A stretch of DNA of 64,000 bases from Bradyrhizobium sp. U87765 SZCCT0048 (lineage in GTDB: Bacteria > Pseudomonadota > Alphaproteobacteria > Rhizobiales > Xanthobacteraceae): contig NZ_JAFCMM010000005.1 in NCBI RefSeq assembly GCF_018131225.1, positions 698,510 through 762,509 on the forward strand, written 5' to 3'. Positions 17,425 to 26,274 of the stretch are shown one piece after another. Under the pieces are notes generated by a model, which made no database searches, had not been told where the DNA came from, and saw only the letters and a program-made list of their open reading frames with translations. Positions within the stretch are counted from its first letter, which is position 1. Each line of letters begins with the position of its first letter. The position numbers and the translations under genes are program-made.

Positions 17425-17681
17425 CCGGTTCGTTCATTTTCGTTTTGGACGAGGGGCGGCCGGATGACGGACCATCTCGTACGTCTGCTCGCATGTTCGC
17501 CGCATGTCGCCGGGCGATGAAATGATCGCTGAGCGCTCTGTTCGGTCACGTCATCATCGTCAAGTGACTGCCGGGATGTCACATCGGCTGCGCCCGGCAA
17601 ATTTTGCCGGTTCCGGTCGCAGAAAAATGCGGCAGCGGCATTTTACAACATGTTCATACCTCTGGCGTACTGAATCCGGCC

Positions 17682-17852
17682 ATGATGCAGATCATCACCC
17701 GGTTTCTTGCGGACGAGCGCGGTGCGACGGCGATCGAGTACGGCTTGATCGCGGCTGGGATCTCGCTGGCGATCATCACCGTCGTCAATGCGCTCGGCAC
17801 CAACATTGGCGCCAAGTTCTCGTCGATCAGGACGAATCTCGGCGGCAGCTGA
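17682..17852 (+). CDS. Flp/Fap family type IVb pilin
   Basis: This 56-residue prepilin has the leader MMQIITRFLADERG, the processing site after that Gly, then ATAIEYGLIAAGISLAII with the conserved Glu-Tyr of Flp pilins. Flp pilins build Tad pili for surface attachment. No tad/cpa assembly gene is nearby, so this is an orphan pilin. It sits directly left of the phage module. The 257 bases before it hold no other recognised feature. Confidence 0.9.
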   Translation: MMQIITRFLADERGATAIEYGLIAAGISLAIITVVNALGTNIGAKFSSIRTNLGGS

Positions 17853-18025
17853 TCGGTCGCCGCCCCTGCGCAGACGAAGGCCCATGGCGCGGCATTGTGG
17901 CGCCACGCGGGACTTGACCACAGCGCCTGCCACGCAGCTTGACCCGTAACGCCAAATCACTGATGGTCGGCATGGTCGCAAGAGGTTTGGTTCTTGTGAC
18001 GTGAATTCCGGCGATGCTTCGTGCG

Positions 18026-18059
18026 AACCCGCTTCCCTCTATGGGCGGCGGGTTTTTTA
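18026..18059 (+). terminator. Rho-independent terminator at the left edge of the phage module
   Basis: AACCCGC and GCGGGTT form a 7-base stem, followed by a T-rich run (the stem's final TT plus four more T). It lies about 65 bases before the small-terminase start and marks the end of the host transcription unit or insulates the phage module. Confidence 0.7.
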
Positions 18060-18122
18060 TTGGCCGCGCTGCAAACCGCGCCGCCTCCGTCGCCGGCAAG
18101 AGGATATTCGACGCTGCCCCAC

Positions 18123-18587
18123 ATGACAGGTCGCCCCACGCTCTACACCGCCGACGTCGCGAGGCGCATCTGCGCTGAGCTGTGCACCGGCCGCACGCTG
18201 CGCGACGTCTGCCGCGATGCCGGCATGCCGACTGAGAGCACGGTGCGGGGCTGGGTGCAGAACGACCGCAGCGGCTTTGCGGCGCGCTATCGCAGCGCCC
18301 GCGAAGTCGGCTATCACGCCATGGCCGACGAGATTTTGGAGATCGCCGACGACAGCCGCAACGACTGGATCGCGCGCCGCCGGGCCAATGGCGAGGGCGA
18401 GCCGATGGTCGACCACGAGCACGTGTCGCGGGCGCGGCTGCGGGTGGAAACGCGGCGCTGGCTGCTGTCGAAGGCGCTGCCCAAGATCTACGGCGATCGC
18501 CTCGATCTCAAGGCGACCCACGAGGCCGGCGACGACCTCGCGGCGCTGATGAAGGCAATCGATGGCCGAACGCGCGGTCTTCCTTAA
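18123..18587 (+). CDS. terS: Phage terminase small subunit
   Basis: This 154-residue protein starts MTGRPTLYTADVARRICAEL and has an N-terminal helix-turn-helix-like region (LRDVCRDAGMPTESTVRGWV), typical of small terminases that recognise packaging sites. Later helices (REVGYHAMADEILEIAD, then WLLSKALPKIYGDRLDL) match the usual terminase-small layout. The ATG at 18123 is preferred; upstream in-frame sequence overlaps the terminator. It overlaps the large-subunit gene by 26 bases. Confidence 0.85.
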   Translation: MTGRPTLYTADVARRICAELCTGRTLRDVCRDAGMPTESTVRGWVQNDRSGFAARYRSAREVGYHAMADEILEIADDSRNDWIARRRANGEGEPMVDHEHVSRARLRVETRRWLLSKALPKIYGDRLDLKATHEAGDDLAALMKAIDGRTRGLP

Positions 18588-20082
18588 GGCGCTCGACCAG
18601 TTCTCCGACCGGCGCTGGCGGCTGAACAACCTCTACGTCATCACCGACAAGGAGGGGCGGCGGATCGGCTTCCGGATGAACGCGGCGCAGGAAGCGCTGT
18701 TCGACGGCATGCACAACCAGAACGTGATCCTGAAAGCGCGCCAGCGCGGCTTCACCACCTTCATCCAGCTGTTCATGCTCGATGCCTGTGTGTTCAATTC
18801 CGACGTCCGCGCCGGCACCATCGCCCATACGCTGTCGGACGCCCAGGTGATCTTCCGCGACAAGGTGCGCTTTCCCTATGACAACCTGCCCGACGGCATC
18901 AAGGCGAAGGTCCCGGTGGTGAACGACAACGCCAGCGAACTGCTGCTCGGCAACAATTCCGGCATCCGCGTCTCGACCTCGCTGCGCTCGGGCACGCTGC
19001 AGTACCTGCACGTCTCCGAATACGGCAAGATCTGCGCCAAGTATCCGGACAAGGCGCGCGAGGTGCGCTCCGGCGCGCTCAACACCGTGGACAAGAACCA
19101 GCTGGTGTTCATCGAGAGCACGGCGGAGGGCCAGGACGGCCACTTCTTCGAGCTGTGCCAGGCGGCGCGCACCCGCGCCAACACCGGCGCGGCGCTGACT
19201 GCGATGGACTTCCGCTTTCACTTCTCGCCGTGGTGGGAAGATGCCGCCTACACGCTGCCCGCCGCGAGTGTCGAGATCACGCCGGCCTATGCCAAATATT
19301 TCGACGACCTGCAGGCTGTTGGCGTTGCGCTGACGCTCGACCAGAAGGCGTGGTACGTCAAGAAGGCGGAGCAGCAGCAGGGTGACATGAAGCGCGAGTT
19401 TCCCTCGACGCCCGACGAGGCGTTCGAGGCCGCGATCGAGGGCGCCTATTATTCCGAGCAGTTGGCGCGGCTCGAACTCGACGGCCGCCTGACGCGTATT
19501 CCCGTCGATCCGGCCTATCCCGTGAACACGTCCTGGGACCTCGGCTTCAACGACGCCAACACCATCTGGTTCAACCAGGTGGTGGGTCTGGAGGTGCGCT
19601 GGATCGGCTATTATGAGGCGAGCGGCTACGGCCTCGATCACTATGTCGGCGAACTGCACAAGTGGCGCGAGCAGCACGGTGTCACCTTCGGAGACCACTA
19701 CTTTCCGCACGACGTCACCAACAACGAGCTGTCCAATGGCCGCAGCCGCTTCGACACCCTGATCGGCCTCGGTGTCACGCCGATCGCGGTGCCGCGGGTG
19801 CACAACATCAACGACGGCATCAACGCTGTGCGGCGCCTGCTGGCAAAGTCGGTCATCGACCCTGTGCGCTGCAACCGCGGGCTGAAGTCTTTACGCAACT
19901 ACCGCAAGGAATGGGACGAGGAGCGCGCCGTGTTCCGCGACAAGCCCCTGCACAACTGGGCCTCCCACGGCGCCGACGCCTTCCGCACCTTCGCGCAAGG
20001 CTTCGTTGAAGCCTCCACCGTCACGCCGCGTGGCCGCTACCAGAGCCGCAAGAGCGCGGGCGGGTCGTGGGAATCGGCGTGA
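18562..20082 (+). CDS. terL: Phage terminase large subunit
   Basis: This 506-residue protein is the probable ATP-driven packaging motor and headful nuclease. The ATPase part has a Walker A-like VILKARQRGFTT near residue 55 and a Walker B-like hydrophobic strand (QYLHVSEYG). The C-terminal RNase H-like nuclease begins near TSWDLGFNDANTIWF, with Asp residues at the expected positions. It follows TerS with a 26-base overlap and precedes the portal gene, the canonical order. Confidence 0.88.
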   Translation: MAERAVFLKALDQFSDRRWRLNNLYVITDKEGRRIGFRMNAAQEALFDGMHNQNVILKARQRGFTTFIQLFMLDACVFNSDVRAGTIAHTLSDAQVIFRDKVRFPYDNLPDGIKAKVPVVNDNASELLLGNNSGIRVSTSLRSGTLQYLHVSEYGKICAKYPDKAREVRSGALNTVDKNQLVFIESTAEGQDGHFFELCQAARTRANTGAALTAMDFRFHFSPWWEDAAYTLPAASVEITPAYAKYFDDLQAVGVALTLDQKAWYVKKAEQQQGDMKREFPSTPDEAFEAAIEGAYYSEQLARLELDGRLTRIPVDPAYPVNTSWDLGFNDANTIWFNQVVGLEVRWIGYYEASGYGLDHYVGELHKWREQHGVTFGDHYFPHDVTNNELSNGRSRFDTLIGLGVTPIAVPRVHNINDGINAVRRLLAKSVIDPVRCNRGLKSLRNYRKEWDEERAVFRDKPLHNWASHGADAFRTFAQGFVEASTVTPRGRYQSRKSAGGSWESA

Positions 20083-20195
20083 GCTGCACGACGACCGTGG
20101 TCGCCGCATAGATTTTGTTTCACATCCTTGACGAAGCCGGTCGCTCCCAACGCGCTGCCTGTGCGCCGGGCGGTCGACGCATGCCACGAGGCCGC

Positions 20196-22430
20196 ATGAC
20201 TGACCAACACGACGATCACGCGGTGGATGGCGAAGCGCTGTTCCGCCGGCTGCGCGGCTGGTTTCTCGAAGACTGGGAGCAGCAGTCCGACTGGCGCAAG
20301 GCGGCGCGGGAGGATTTTGCGTTCACCTCGGGCGACCAGCTGTCCGAGGAGGACAAGGCCAAGCTGCGCGAGATGAACCGGCCGATCATTGTCATGAACC
20401 GGATCGAGCCGATCATCGACAGCGTGTCCGGCTCGGAGGTGTCGAACCGGCAGGAGGTGCGGTTCATCCCGCGCAGCCAGGGCGACGTCCAGGTCAACGA
20501 GGTGTTGACCGCCGCGGCGCAGTGGTTTCGCGACCAGTGCGATGCCGAGGACGAGGAATCCGACGCCTTCCGCGACACCGTGATCTGCGGCATGGGTTGG
20601 ACCGAGACGCGCCTCGACTACGAGGAGGAGCCCGAGGGCAAGCCGGTGATCGAGCGTATCGATCCGTTGGAGATCGTATGGGATTCGACGGCGCGCAAGC
20701 GCAACCTCGTCGACATGCGCCGGGTGTTTCATATCCGCCGCGACATCCCGATCGAGGATGCGCGGGCGCTCTGTCCGGGTGAGCATTTCGAGGACGGCGA
20801 CTACAACGCCGCCTGGGTCGACCGTGGCAACGAGAAGGAGCCGCACGAGGTCGACAACAGATACTACGACAAGGACGACACCAATAACGGCGCGCCGTCG
20901 GACAGGACCGTCACCATGGTGCGGGCGCAGTGGTGGGAACGGGTGCCGGTGTGGCTGGTGGCCGATCCGGCCAATCCCGACAACATCCTGACGCTCGAGA
21001 AAGAACAGTTCGACGAGCTGAACAAGCGGATCGAGATCGCCGGCGGCCGCATCACCTCCACCCAGGCGACGCGTAAGATTTACAAGCAGGCGTTCCTCGG
21101 CCGCATCCTGCTCGAGATCGGGCCGGCGCCGTGCAAGGATCACTTCTCGTTCAAGGCGATCACCGGCAAGCGCGACCGCAACAAGAACACGTTCTATGGC
21201 CTCGTGCGCGCGATGAAGGACCCGCAGCGCTGGGCCAACAAGTGGATGTCGCAGACCATGCACATCATGAACACCACGGCCAAAGGCGGCATCCTGGCCG
21301 AGCGCGGATTCTTCGAGAACGATGCGGACGCGGAAGCGACCTGGGCGCGGCAGGACGCCATCACCTGGGCCAAGCAGGGTGCGCTGTCCGGCGGCAACGC
21401 CCGCTATGCGCCCAAGCCGCAGTCGCAGTTTCCGAGCGCGACCTGGCAACTGATGGAGTTCGCGATCTCCGCGATCCGCGACACCTCCGGCGTCAATGTC
21501 GAGATCCTCGGCATGCAGAACAGCGCCAGCCAGGCCGCGAGCCTCGACCTGCAGCGCAAGCAGTCGTCGATGACCATCCTGCAGCCGCTGTTCGACAGCC
21601 TGCGGCGCTATCGCAAGGAGCAGGGCCGGCTGCTGCTGTACCTGATCGAGAATTATCTCTCCGACGGCCGCCTGATCCGCATCGTCGGGCAGGAGCAGGA
21701 ACAGTACGTCCCCCTGATCCGTCAGCCCGGCAATGCCACCTACGACGTCATCGTCGACGAGGCGCCGAGCTCGCCGAACCAGAAGGAAGCGACCTGGGCG
21801 ATGCTGCAGCAGATCCTGCCCGTGGTCGGCAAGATGCTGCCGCCGGCGACGTGGCTGGCGCTGCTGAAATACTCGCCGCTGCCGACGTCGGCACAGAAGG
21901 ACATCTCCGACAGCGTCACCCAGCAACAGCAACAGCAGCAACAGCAACAACAGCAGCCAAGTCCCGAGCAGCTCAAGGCCCAGGCCGAGCTGCAACTGCA
22001 GCAGCAGAAGGCCCAGGCCGAGATCGCCAACCACAAGGCGCTGACCGACGCGAAGATCGACGGCATGCAGCGCGAGGCGGCGGCGAAGCAGCAGATCGAG
22101 TTGCGCAAGGCTGCGGTCGACAGCCTGCAGGCCATGGGCGAGGCGGCAATCGGCCCGGATGGCCTGCCGATGCCGCCGCAGCCGGACGCCGGAACGCTGC
22201 TGATGTCGCTGATGACCGAATTCCAACAGGGCATGCAGGCGATCGCCGCGGCGATGACGGCACCGAAACAGATCATCCGCGATCAGAACGGCGATCCGAT
22301 CGGTGTCGCGCCGATGCAGATGGGTGGGGCGGGGCAAGCGGGCGCAGCTGCACAGCCGGGCCCGGCTATGCCGGGCGGTCTCGGCAATCAGGGGGGCGCT
22401 TCCGCGCAGCCGGGTGCACCCATGCAATAG
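20196..22430 (+). CDS. P22-type portal protein
   Basis: This 744-residue protein has the P22-portal N-terminal pattern (DWRKAAREDFAFTSGDQLSE, then RPIIVMNRIEPIIDSVSGSE). The portal ring connects TerL, the capsid and the short tail. A polyglutamine tract (about 13 Gln, 21920-21958) introduces a long coiled helix rich in Gln/Ala/Lys, comparable to the P22 portal barrel. The C-terminus is Gly/Ala/Pro-rich. The ATG at 20196 follows GAGG. About 110 bases before it carry no gene. Confidence 0.88.
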   Translation: MTDQHDDHAVDGEALFRRLRGWFLEDWEQQSDWRKAAREDFAFTSGDQLSEEDKAKLREMNRPIIVMNRIEPIIDSVSGSEVSNRQEVRFIPRSQGDVQVNEVLTAAAQWFRDQCDAEDEESDAFRDTVICGMGWTETRLDYEEEPEGKPVIERIDPLEIVWDSTARKRNLVDMRRVFHIRRDIPIEDARALCPGEHFEDGDYNAAWVDRGNEKEPHEVDNRYYDKDDTNNGAPSDRTVTMVRAQWWERVPVWLVADPANPDNILTLEKEQFDELNKRIEIAGGRITSTQATRKIYKQAFLGRILLEIGPAPCKDHFSFKAITGKRDRNKNTFYGLVRAMKDPQRWANKWMSQTMHIMNTTAKGGILAERGFFENDADAEATWARQDAITWAKQGALSGGNARYAPKPQSQFPSATWQLMEFAISAIRDTSGVNVEILGMQNSASQAASLDLQRKQSSMTILQPLFDSLRRYRKEQGRLLLYLIENYLSDGRLIRIVGQEQEQYVPLIRQPGNATYDVIVDEAPSSPNQKEATWAMLQQILPVVGKMLPPATWLALLKYSPLPTSAQKDISDSVTQQQQQQQQQQQQPSPEQLKAQAELQLQQQKAQAEIANHKALTDAKIDGMQREAAAKQQIELRKAAVDSLQAMGEAAIGPDGLPMPPQPDAGTLLMSLMTEFQQGMQAIAAAMTAPKQIIRDQNGDPIGVAPMQMGGAGQAGAAAQPGPAMPGGLGNQGGASAQPGAPMQ

Positions 22431-22507
22431 AACGCTGATTTGTGGCGGTAGTTGCCACATCGGTTCAATGTGAAGCGGAATTTCTCAATAGCTTCGAGGT
22501 GATCAAG

Positions 22508-23104
22508 ATGCGACTGATGTTTGGTATGCTCAACAGACCTGACGACCTCATCGAGATGGCGCCTGATGTTCGCGATCGAATGGCGCCGGATTTCGATGAC
22601 CTTAATGCTGGCGTCGCAGCTTACGGCCACCCATCACGGCAGGGCTTGCGAGGTGGCGTCTCCGTTGCGCCTTTCGGCGTCGTTCCTGTCCGCGACGTGA
22701 TCCAGAACGCCAGTCCTGAGCGAAGTTGGTATCGAGATGGGCCGCGCTACGGGAACTGGTGCGGTGGACAGTGGAGTGGTGGAGTGATTTCTCCGCCTGG
22801 CAGCGCGATGGGGGCAGCCGAGCCGATCGACAGCATGGACGAAATCTGTCGTGCGCATGACTTTTGCTATGAGCGGGCCGGTACATCCAGTGATGGGATG
22901 AGGGCCTGTGATCGGAAACTTATACGCGATTTGGAAGAGCTTCCTACCTTTCATGGTGATTGGCCGCGTTCACCGCCGGGTTCAGCTATTGGTGCTGAAC
23001 TCTATCGCCGAGGTATGGCGGGAGCATTCCGAATAAAGGACGGCCTAGTTCCGGATGTAAATATGATGCCCGCAGGCGATCCTCTGGCTGGACTCAGACG
23101 TTAG
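22508..23104 (+). CDS. Phospholipase A2-like protein in the phage structural module
   Basis: This 198-residue protein has a secretory phospholipase A2 pattern: a calcium-loop-like YGNWCGGQWSGG (81-92), then PIDSMDEICRAHDFCYE with the catalytic-type His117-Asp118 pair, and ACDRKLIRDL carrying the later Asp. Cys85, Cys114, Cys120 and Cys134 could form the usual disulfides. Such enzymes cut the sn-2 ester of phospholipids. GAGG eight bases upstream supports the ATG at 22508. A short SPPGSA(M/I)GAE-like segment occurs twice (near 95 and 155). The GC content looks lower than that of its neighbours. A virion role is inferred from position. Confidence 0.72.
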   Translation: MRLMFGMLNRPDDLIEMAPDVRDRMAPDFDDLNAGVAAYGHPSRQGLRGGVSVAPFGVVPVRDVIQNASPERSWYRDGPRYGNWCGGQWSGGVISPPGSAMGAAEPIDSMDEICRAHDFCYERAGTSSDGMRACDRKLIRDLEELPTFHGDWPRSPPGSAIGAELYRRGMAGAFRIKDGLVPDVNMMPAGDPLAGLRR

Positions 23105-23114
23105 GAGCTGACCC

Positions 23115-23534
23115 GTGGCGGCCTACAACAAGTTCAATTCCTTCGTGTCCGACATGGCCACCAAGGTGCACAACCTCAACAGCGACACGCTGAAAATCCT
23201 GCTCACAAACATGCCCCCGGTCGCTACGAACACGGTGAAGGCGAATATCACCGAGATCGCCGCCGGCAACGGCTACACGGCGGGCGGGACGCAGGCGGTG
23301 TTCGTGTCCGGCGGTAACACATCGGGTACCTATAAGCTCGTCTTGTCGCCGGTTGTGTTCACCGCCTCGGGCGGCAGCTTCGCGGCGTTCGAATATGCGG
23401 TGCTGTACAACGCGACCGCGGCGAGCGGCAACCTGATTGCCTGGTGGGACTACGGCACCTCCATCACCTTGACCAATGGCAACAGCTTCACCGTGTCGCT
23501 CGACCAGACCAACGGCGTGTTCACGCTGGCGTAA
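23115..23534 (+). CDS. Phage structural/decoration protein, unknown function
   Basis: This 139-residue protein with a GTG start (MAAYNKFNSFVSDMATKVHN) is rich in Thr, Ala, Ser and Asn with predicted beta strands. Proteins with this opening and the NITEIAAGNGYTAGG stretch occur beside portal or coat genes in podovirus-like prophages; their exact position in the virion is unknown to me. It begins ten bases after the phospholipase A2-like gene. Confidence 0.65.
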   Translation: MAAYNKFNSFVSDMATKVHNLNSDTLKILLTNMPPVATNTVKANITEIAAGNGYTAGGTQAVFVSGGNTSGTYKLVLSPVVFTASGGSFAAFEYAVLYNATAASGNLIAWWDYGTSITLTNGNSFTVSLDQTNGVFTLA

Positions 23535-23561
23535 GGAAGCAGTGTCCACATTTTCAGTGTC

Positions 23562-23649
23562 GTCACCGGGCTTGCCCCGGTGATCCAGCTTGGACAGCTC
23601 GTGTTGTCCTGCGAGGAAGCTGGTTTGCCGGATCAAGTCCGGCAATGAC
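23562..23649. repeat. Host-type palindromic intergenic repeat
   Basis: Two short inverted repeats (CACCGG/CCGGTG around GCTTGCC, and TTGCCGGA/TCCGGCAA around TCAAG) form an element like the CCGGGCTTG-type repeats scattered through Bradyrhizobium-group chromosomes. A related copy is at 48500-48582 in host DNA. Here it sits between two phage genes. Confidence 0.7.
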
Positions 23650-23703
23650 GCTGCGGATGTGGCTTGCACCGAGAATCGGCGGCTCAGACTTTCAGGAAGC
23701 ACC

Positions 23704-23964
23704 ATGGCCACAAAAGCTATTCCCGACACCCTGACCCTTCTCAAGCAGCAGTTCACGACGCTGTGCCAGCAACGCGACGCGGCGCTCGTGCAGTCGGCGC
23801 CGCTGCGGGCGCAGCGTGATGCGGCGGTCGCAGAGGCCGAGGCTGCGCTCGCGGCGACGCTTCAGCCGATCGACCAGCAGATCGCGGCGATCGAGGCGCC
23901 GCTGGTCGACGTGCTGCAGCAGATCGCCCAGATCGCCAACGCGCTCAACGGGCAGACGGCCTGA
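23704..23964 (+). CDS. Small coiled-coil phage protein
   Basis: This 86-residue protein is almost entirely helical with Ala/Gln/Leu heptads (LKQQFTTLCQQRDAALVQSA, then IDQQIAAIEAPLVDVLQQIA). Its stop overlaps the next start by one base (TGATG), so it is translationally coupled to the fibre-like protein and may act as its chaperone or trimerisation partner; that is inference. Confidence 0.65.
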   Translation: MATKAIPDTLTLLKQQFTTLCQQRDAALVQSAPLRAQRDAAVAEAEAALAATLQPIDQQIAAIEAPLVDVLQQIAQIANALNGQTA

Positions 23965-25253
23965 TGCCGGCCAGCGGCTTCATCGACGCCTGTGGCTTCA
24001 ATCCGGCGTCTGGCGGCACGGGGTCGTTCGTCGTCGCGGCGGCGATCACCGGCTACCAGACGCCGGCCAGCGCCGGCGCGACGAACGGGACGATCTATGC
24101 CTATCGGGCGCAGAGCCTCGACATGTCCCAGTGGGAGATCGGGTTCGGCACCTACAGCAGCGCGACGCCGACACTGGCGCGCACCACGGTGACCGCCAAT
24201 TCCTCGGGCGGTACGTCCGCGATCAACTTCAGCGCAGCGCCGAGCGTTTTTGTCACCGCGCTCTCGGTGGACCTCGTCAACCTGGCTGCGACCGGCTGCG
24301 GTTATGTCAACAAGTTCCGCAATGCCACGATGGATGTCTGGCAGCGAGGGACCTCGCTGTCGACGGGCGGCGGCTACACGGCTGATGGTTGGATCGTATC
24401 GCCGACCGGAGCCGCGGTTACCGCCTCGCAGGTCGCCGGCAGGTTGCTGAGTGCCTATGCCCTCAGGGTGACCGGTGCAGCCAGCGTCACGGATGTGCTG
24501 GTCTATCAGCGCATCGAGAGCGTTGTCGCGGCGCCGCTGTCGGGGCAGACGGTGACGGTTCAGGCTCAGATCTACAACAACACGGGCACAACGATCACGC
24601 CGACGCTGACCGTGACCCATCCGGCGAGCGCCGACGCGTGGGGCGGCAGCCAGATCACGGACGTCAATGCGGCCAACCTGCAGGCCTGTCCGAATGGCGC
24701 CTGGACGCGCGTCGCCTACACATTTGTGGCCAGCACCGCGACGGTCAACGGCATTCAGGTGATCTTTGATTTCGGCAATAACCTGTCTTCGAACAGTAAA
24801 TTTGTGCAGCTGGCCGAGCTCGATACCCGCGTGACCCCGTTCGCGCCGGTCGGCCTCAACGCCGTGCCGCCGCCGCCGGAGCTGCGGCCGGTGACACACG
24901 AACTGCAATTCTGCCAGCGCTATTTCCAGAAGAGTTATTCCCAGAGCGTTGCTCCCGGCGCCAACCTCGGAAACGGCGGCGGTACGGTCTACAACGTCGC
25001 CGCACCGACCAACTATGTCGGCGGGGCGGTGCGATACCAGACGGTGATGCGAACTGCCGCACAGATGACGGCATACGACAATGCCGGAACGCCCAACAAG
25101 ATCAGCTACCTCGTGACAACGACCGGCTCCTGGAGCGGTGGCGGTGCATTGACTCAGGTGATCCAGTTCGACAGCGGCTTCAGCTGGCTGTGGGGCCCGG
25201 TAAACAACACCGGCAACGTTTCCTTCGATTGGGTTGCGAGCGCGGAGCTTTGA
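23964..25253 (+). CDS. Probable phage fibre/receptor-binding protein with carbohydrate-binding-like domain
   Basis: This 429-residue protein opens with a Gly/Ala/Thr-rich beta region and then shows VNKFRNATMDVWQRGTSLST and YTADGWIV. This pattern is common in phage tail proteins carrying a jelly-roll, carbohydrate-binding-like fold. The ELQFCQRYFQKSY block near residue 310 is also recurrent in them. It is coupled to the upstream coiled-coil protein. Host-surface binding is the likely role, inferred from family and place. Confidence 0.68.
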   Translation: MPASGFIDACGFNPASGGTGSFVVAAAITGYQTPASAGATNGTIYAYRAQSLDMSQWEIGFGTYSSATPTLARTTVTANSSGGTSAINFSAAPSVFVTALSVDLVNLAATGCGYVNKFRNATMDVWQRGTSLSTGGGYTADGWIVSPTGAAVTASQVAGRLLSAYALRVTGAASVTDVLVYQRIESVVAAPLSGQTVTVQAQIYNNTGTTITPTLTVTHPASADAWGGSQITDVNAANLQACPNGAWTRVAYTFVASTATVNGIQVIFDFGNNLSSNSKFVQLAELDTRVTPFAPVGLNAVPPPPELRPVTHELQFCQRYFQKSYSQSVAPGANLGNGGGTVYNVAAPTNYVGGAVRYQTVMRTAAQMTAYDNAGTPNKISYLVTTTGSWSGGGALTQVIQFDSGFSWLWGPVNNTGNVSFDWVASAEL

Positions 25254-25256
25254 CGC

Positions 25257-26198
25257 ATGCTTGGCTTTGACGCCATCGGCCTGCGGCCGATCGCCAGCGG
25301 ACCGCGTGCCGCGGGCTCGAGCTACACGCTGGTCGGCCTGGCCGGCGCCTATGCGCTGACGGGGGGTGCGGCGCGGTTCAGCGAAGCGCTCACGGCGGCG
25401 GCTGGCGGTTATGCGCTGTCGGGCGTCGCGATGACGTTCAAGCACACGCTGACGGCCTCGGCCGGCAGCTACGGGCTTGCCGGCGCGGCCACGGTGTTCG
25501 GAACGGCTCTGCAGGTGACGCCGGGCGTCTACAGCCACTCGGGCGTCGCCATTGCGTTCGGTGACAAGATGGTGTCGGCCGGCGGGGCCTATGCCGTGGC
25601 CGGCGTCGCGACCACGTTCCGGCCGTCGCTGGCGCCGGTGCCGGGCGTCTATGTGGTGACTGGCGTGGCTGCGACGTTCGCGGCGCGCTGGCTCGCCGGC
25701 GCGGGCAGCTACGGCGTTGCCGGCACGCCGGTGGCGCAGGGTGTCACCCATGCTGCGGCTGCCGGCGCCTTCGCGCTGACCGGCTATGGCATGGCCGTGC
25801 GGATCAACATGCCGACGCCGGGAACCTCCTACGCCTGGTCGTTCGGCAACAACACGCTGATCCGCAGCGGCGACAATTTCGAGCTGGTTTACGGCGGCGT
25901 CGGGCACTTCCTCGAGGAGCTGGAAGAGCAGCGGCGGCTGGCGCGGATCAGCCGGCCGACACCGGCGCCGATCGTGCGGCCGATGCAGACCGCGTTTGCG
26001 CCGATGGGACCGACGCCGGCGTCGCAGGTCGCAAGCCCACTGGCCGGGGCCAGCCCGGCCAGGGCGTCGGGAATCGACCTGCAGGCCATCGCTGCGCGGC
26101 GACAGGCGACAGCGGCGCAGCAGGCCGCGGTCGCTGCGCAGCAGGCAACTGCCGTGCGGCGCCGGCGCACCGTCGAGATCCTGCTTCTCGCATCGTAA
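25257..26198 (+). CDS. Phage repeat protein with about eight 20-residue repeats
   Basis: This 313-residue protein is built (residues ~21-185) from about eight degenerate repeats of ~20 residues with the consensus AGxYaltGvAxtFxxxLxa, for example AGGYALSGVAMTFKHTL and AGSYGLAGAATVFGTAL. The strict period suggests a beta-solenoid or beta-stack. A mid segment (SYAWSFGNNTLIRSGDNFEL) and a helical, Arg/Ala/Gln-rich tail follow. I recognise no named family. It lies four bases after the fibre-like gene. Confidence 0.65.
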   Translation: MLGFDAIGLRPIASGPRAAGSSYTLVGLAGAYALTGGAARFSEALTAAAGGYALSGVAMTFKHTLTASAGSYGLAGAATVFGTALQVTPGVYSHSGVAIAFGDKMVSAGGAYAVAGVATTFRPSLAPVPGVYVVTGVAATFAARWLAGAGSYGVAGTPVAQGVTHAAAAGAFALTGYGMAVRINMPTPGTSYAWSFGNNTLIRSGDNFELVYGGVGHFLEELEEQRRLARISRPTPAPIVRPMQTAFAPMGPTPASQVASPLAGASPARASGIDLQAIAARRQATAAQQAAVAAQQATAVRRRRTVEILLLAS

Positions 26199-26274
26199 TT
26201 GCCGGGAGCACCCGGCCATCGCGCGCAGGCGGACCTGCGCATCTGCGGCGGCAGCTCCGCCAGGACATCATGCC

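Noticed and set aside
20037..22460. Long minus-strand frame opposite the portal gene
   Set aside because: It is a shadow of the portal coding sequence; the polyglutamine tract appears as polyleucine in it.
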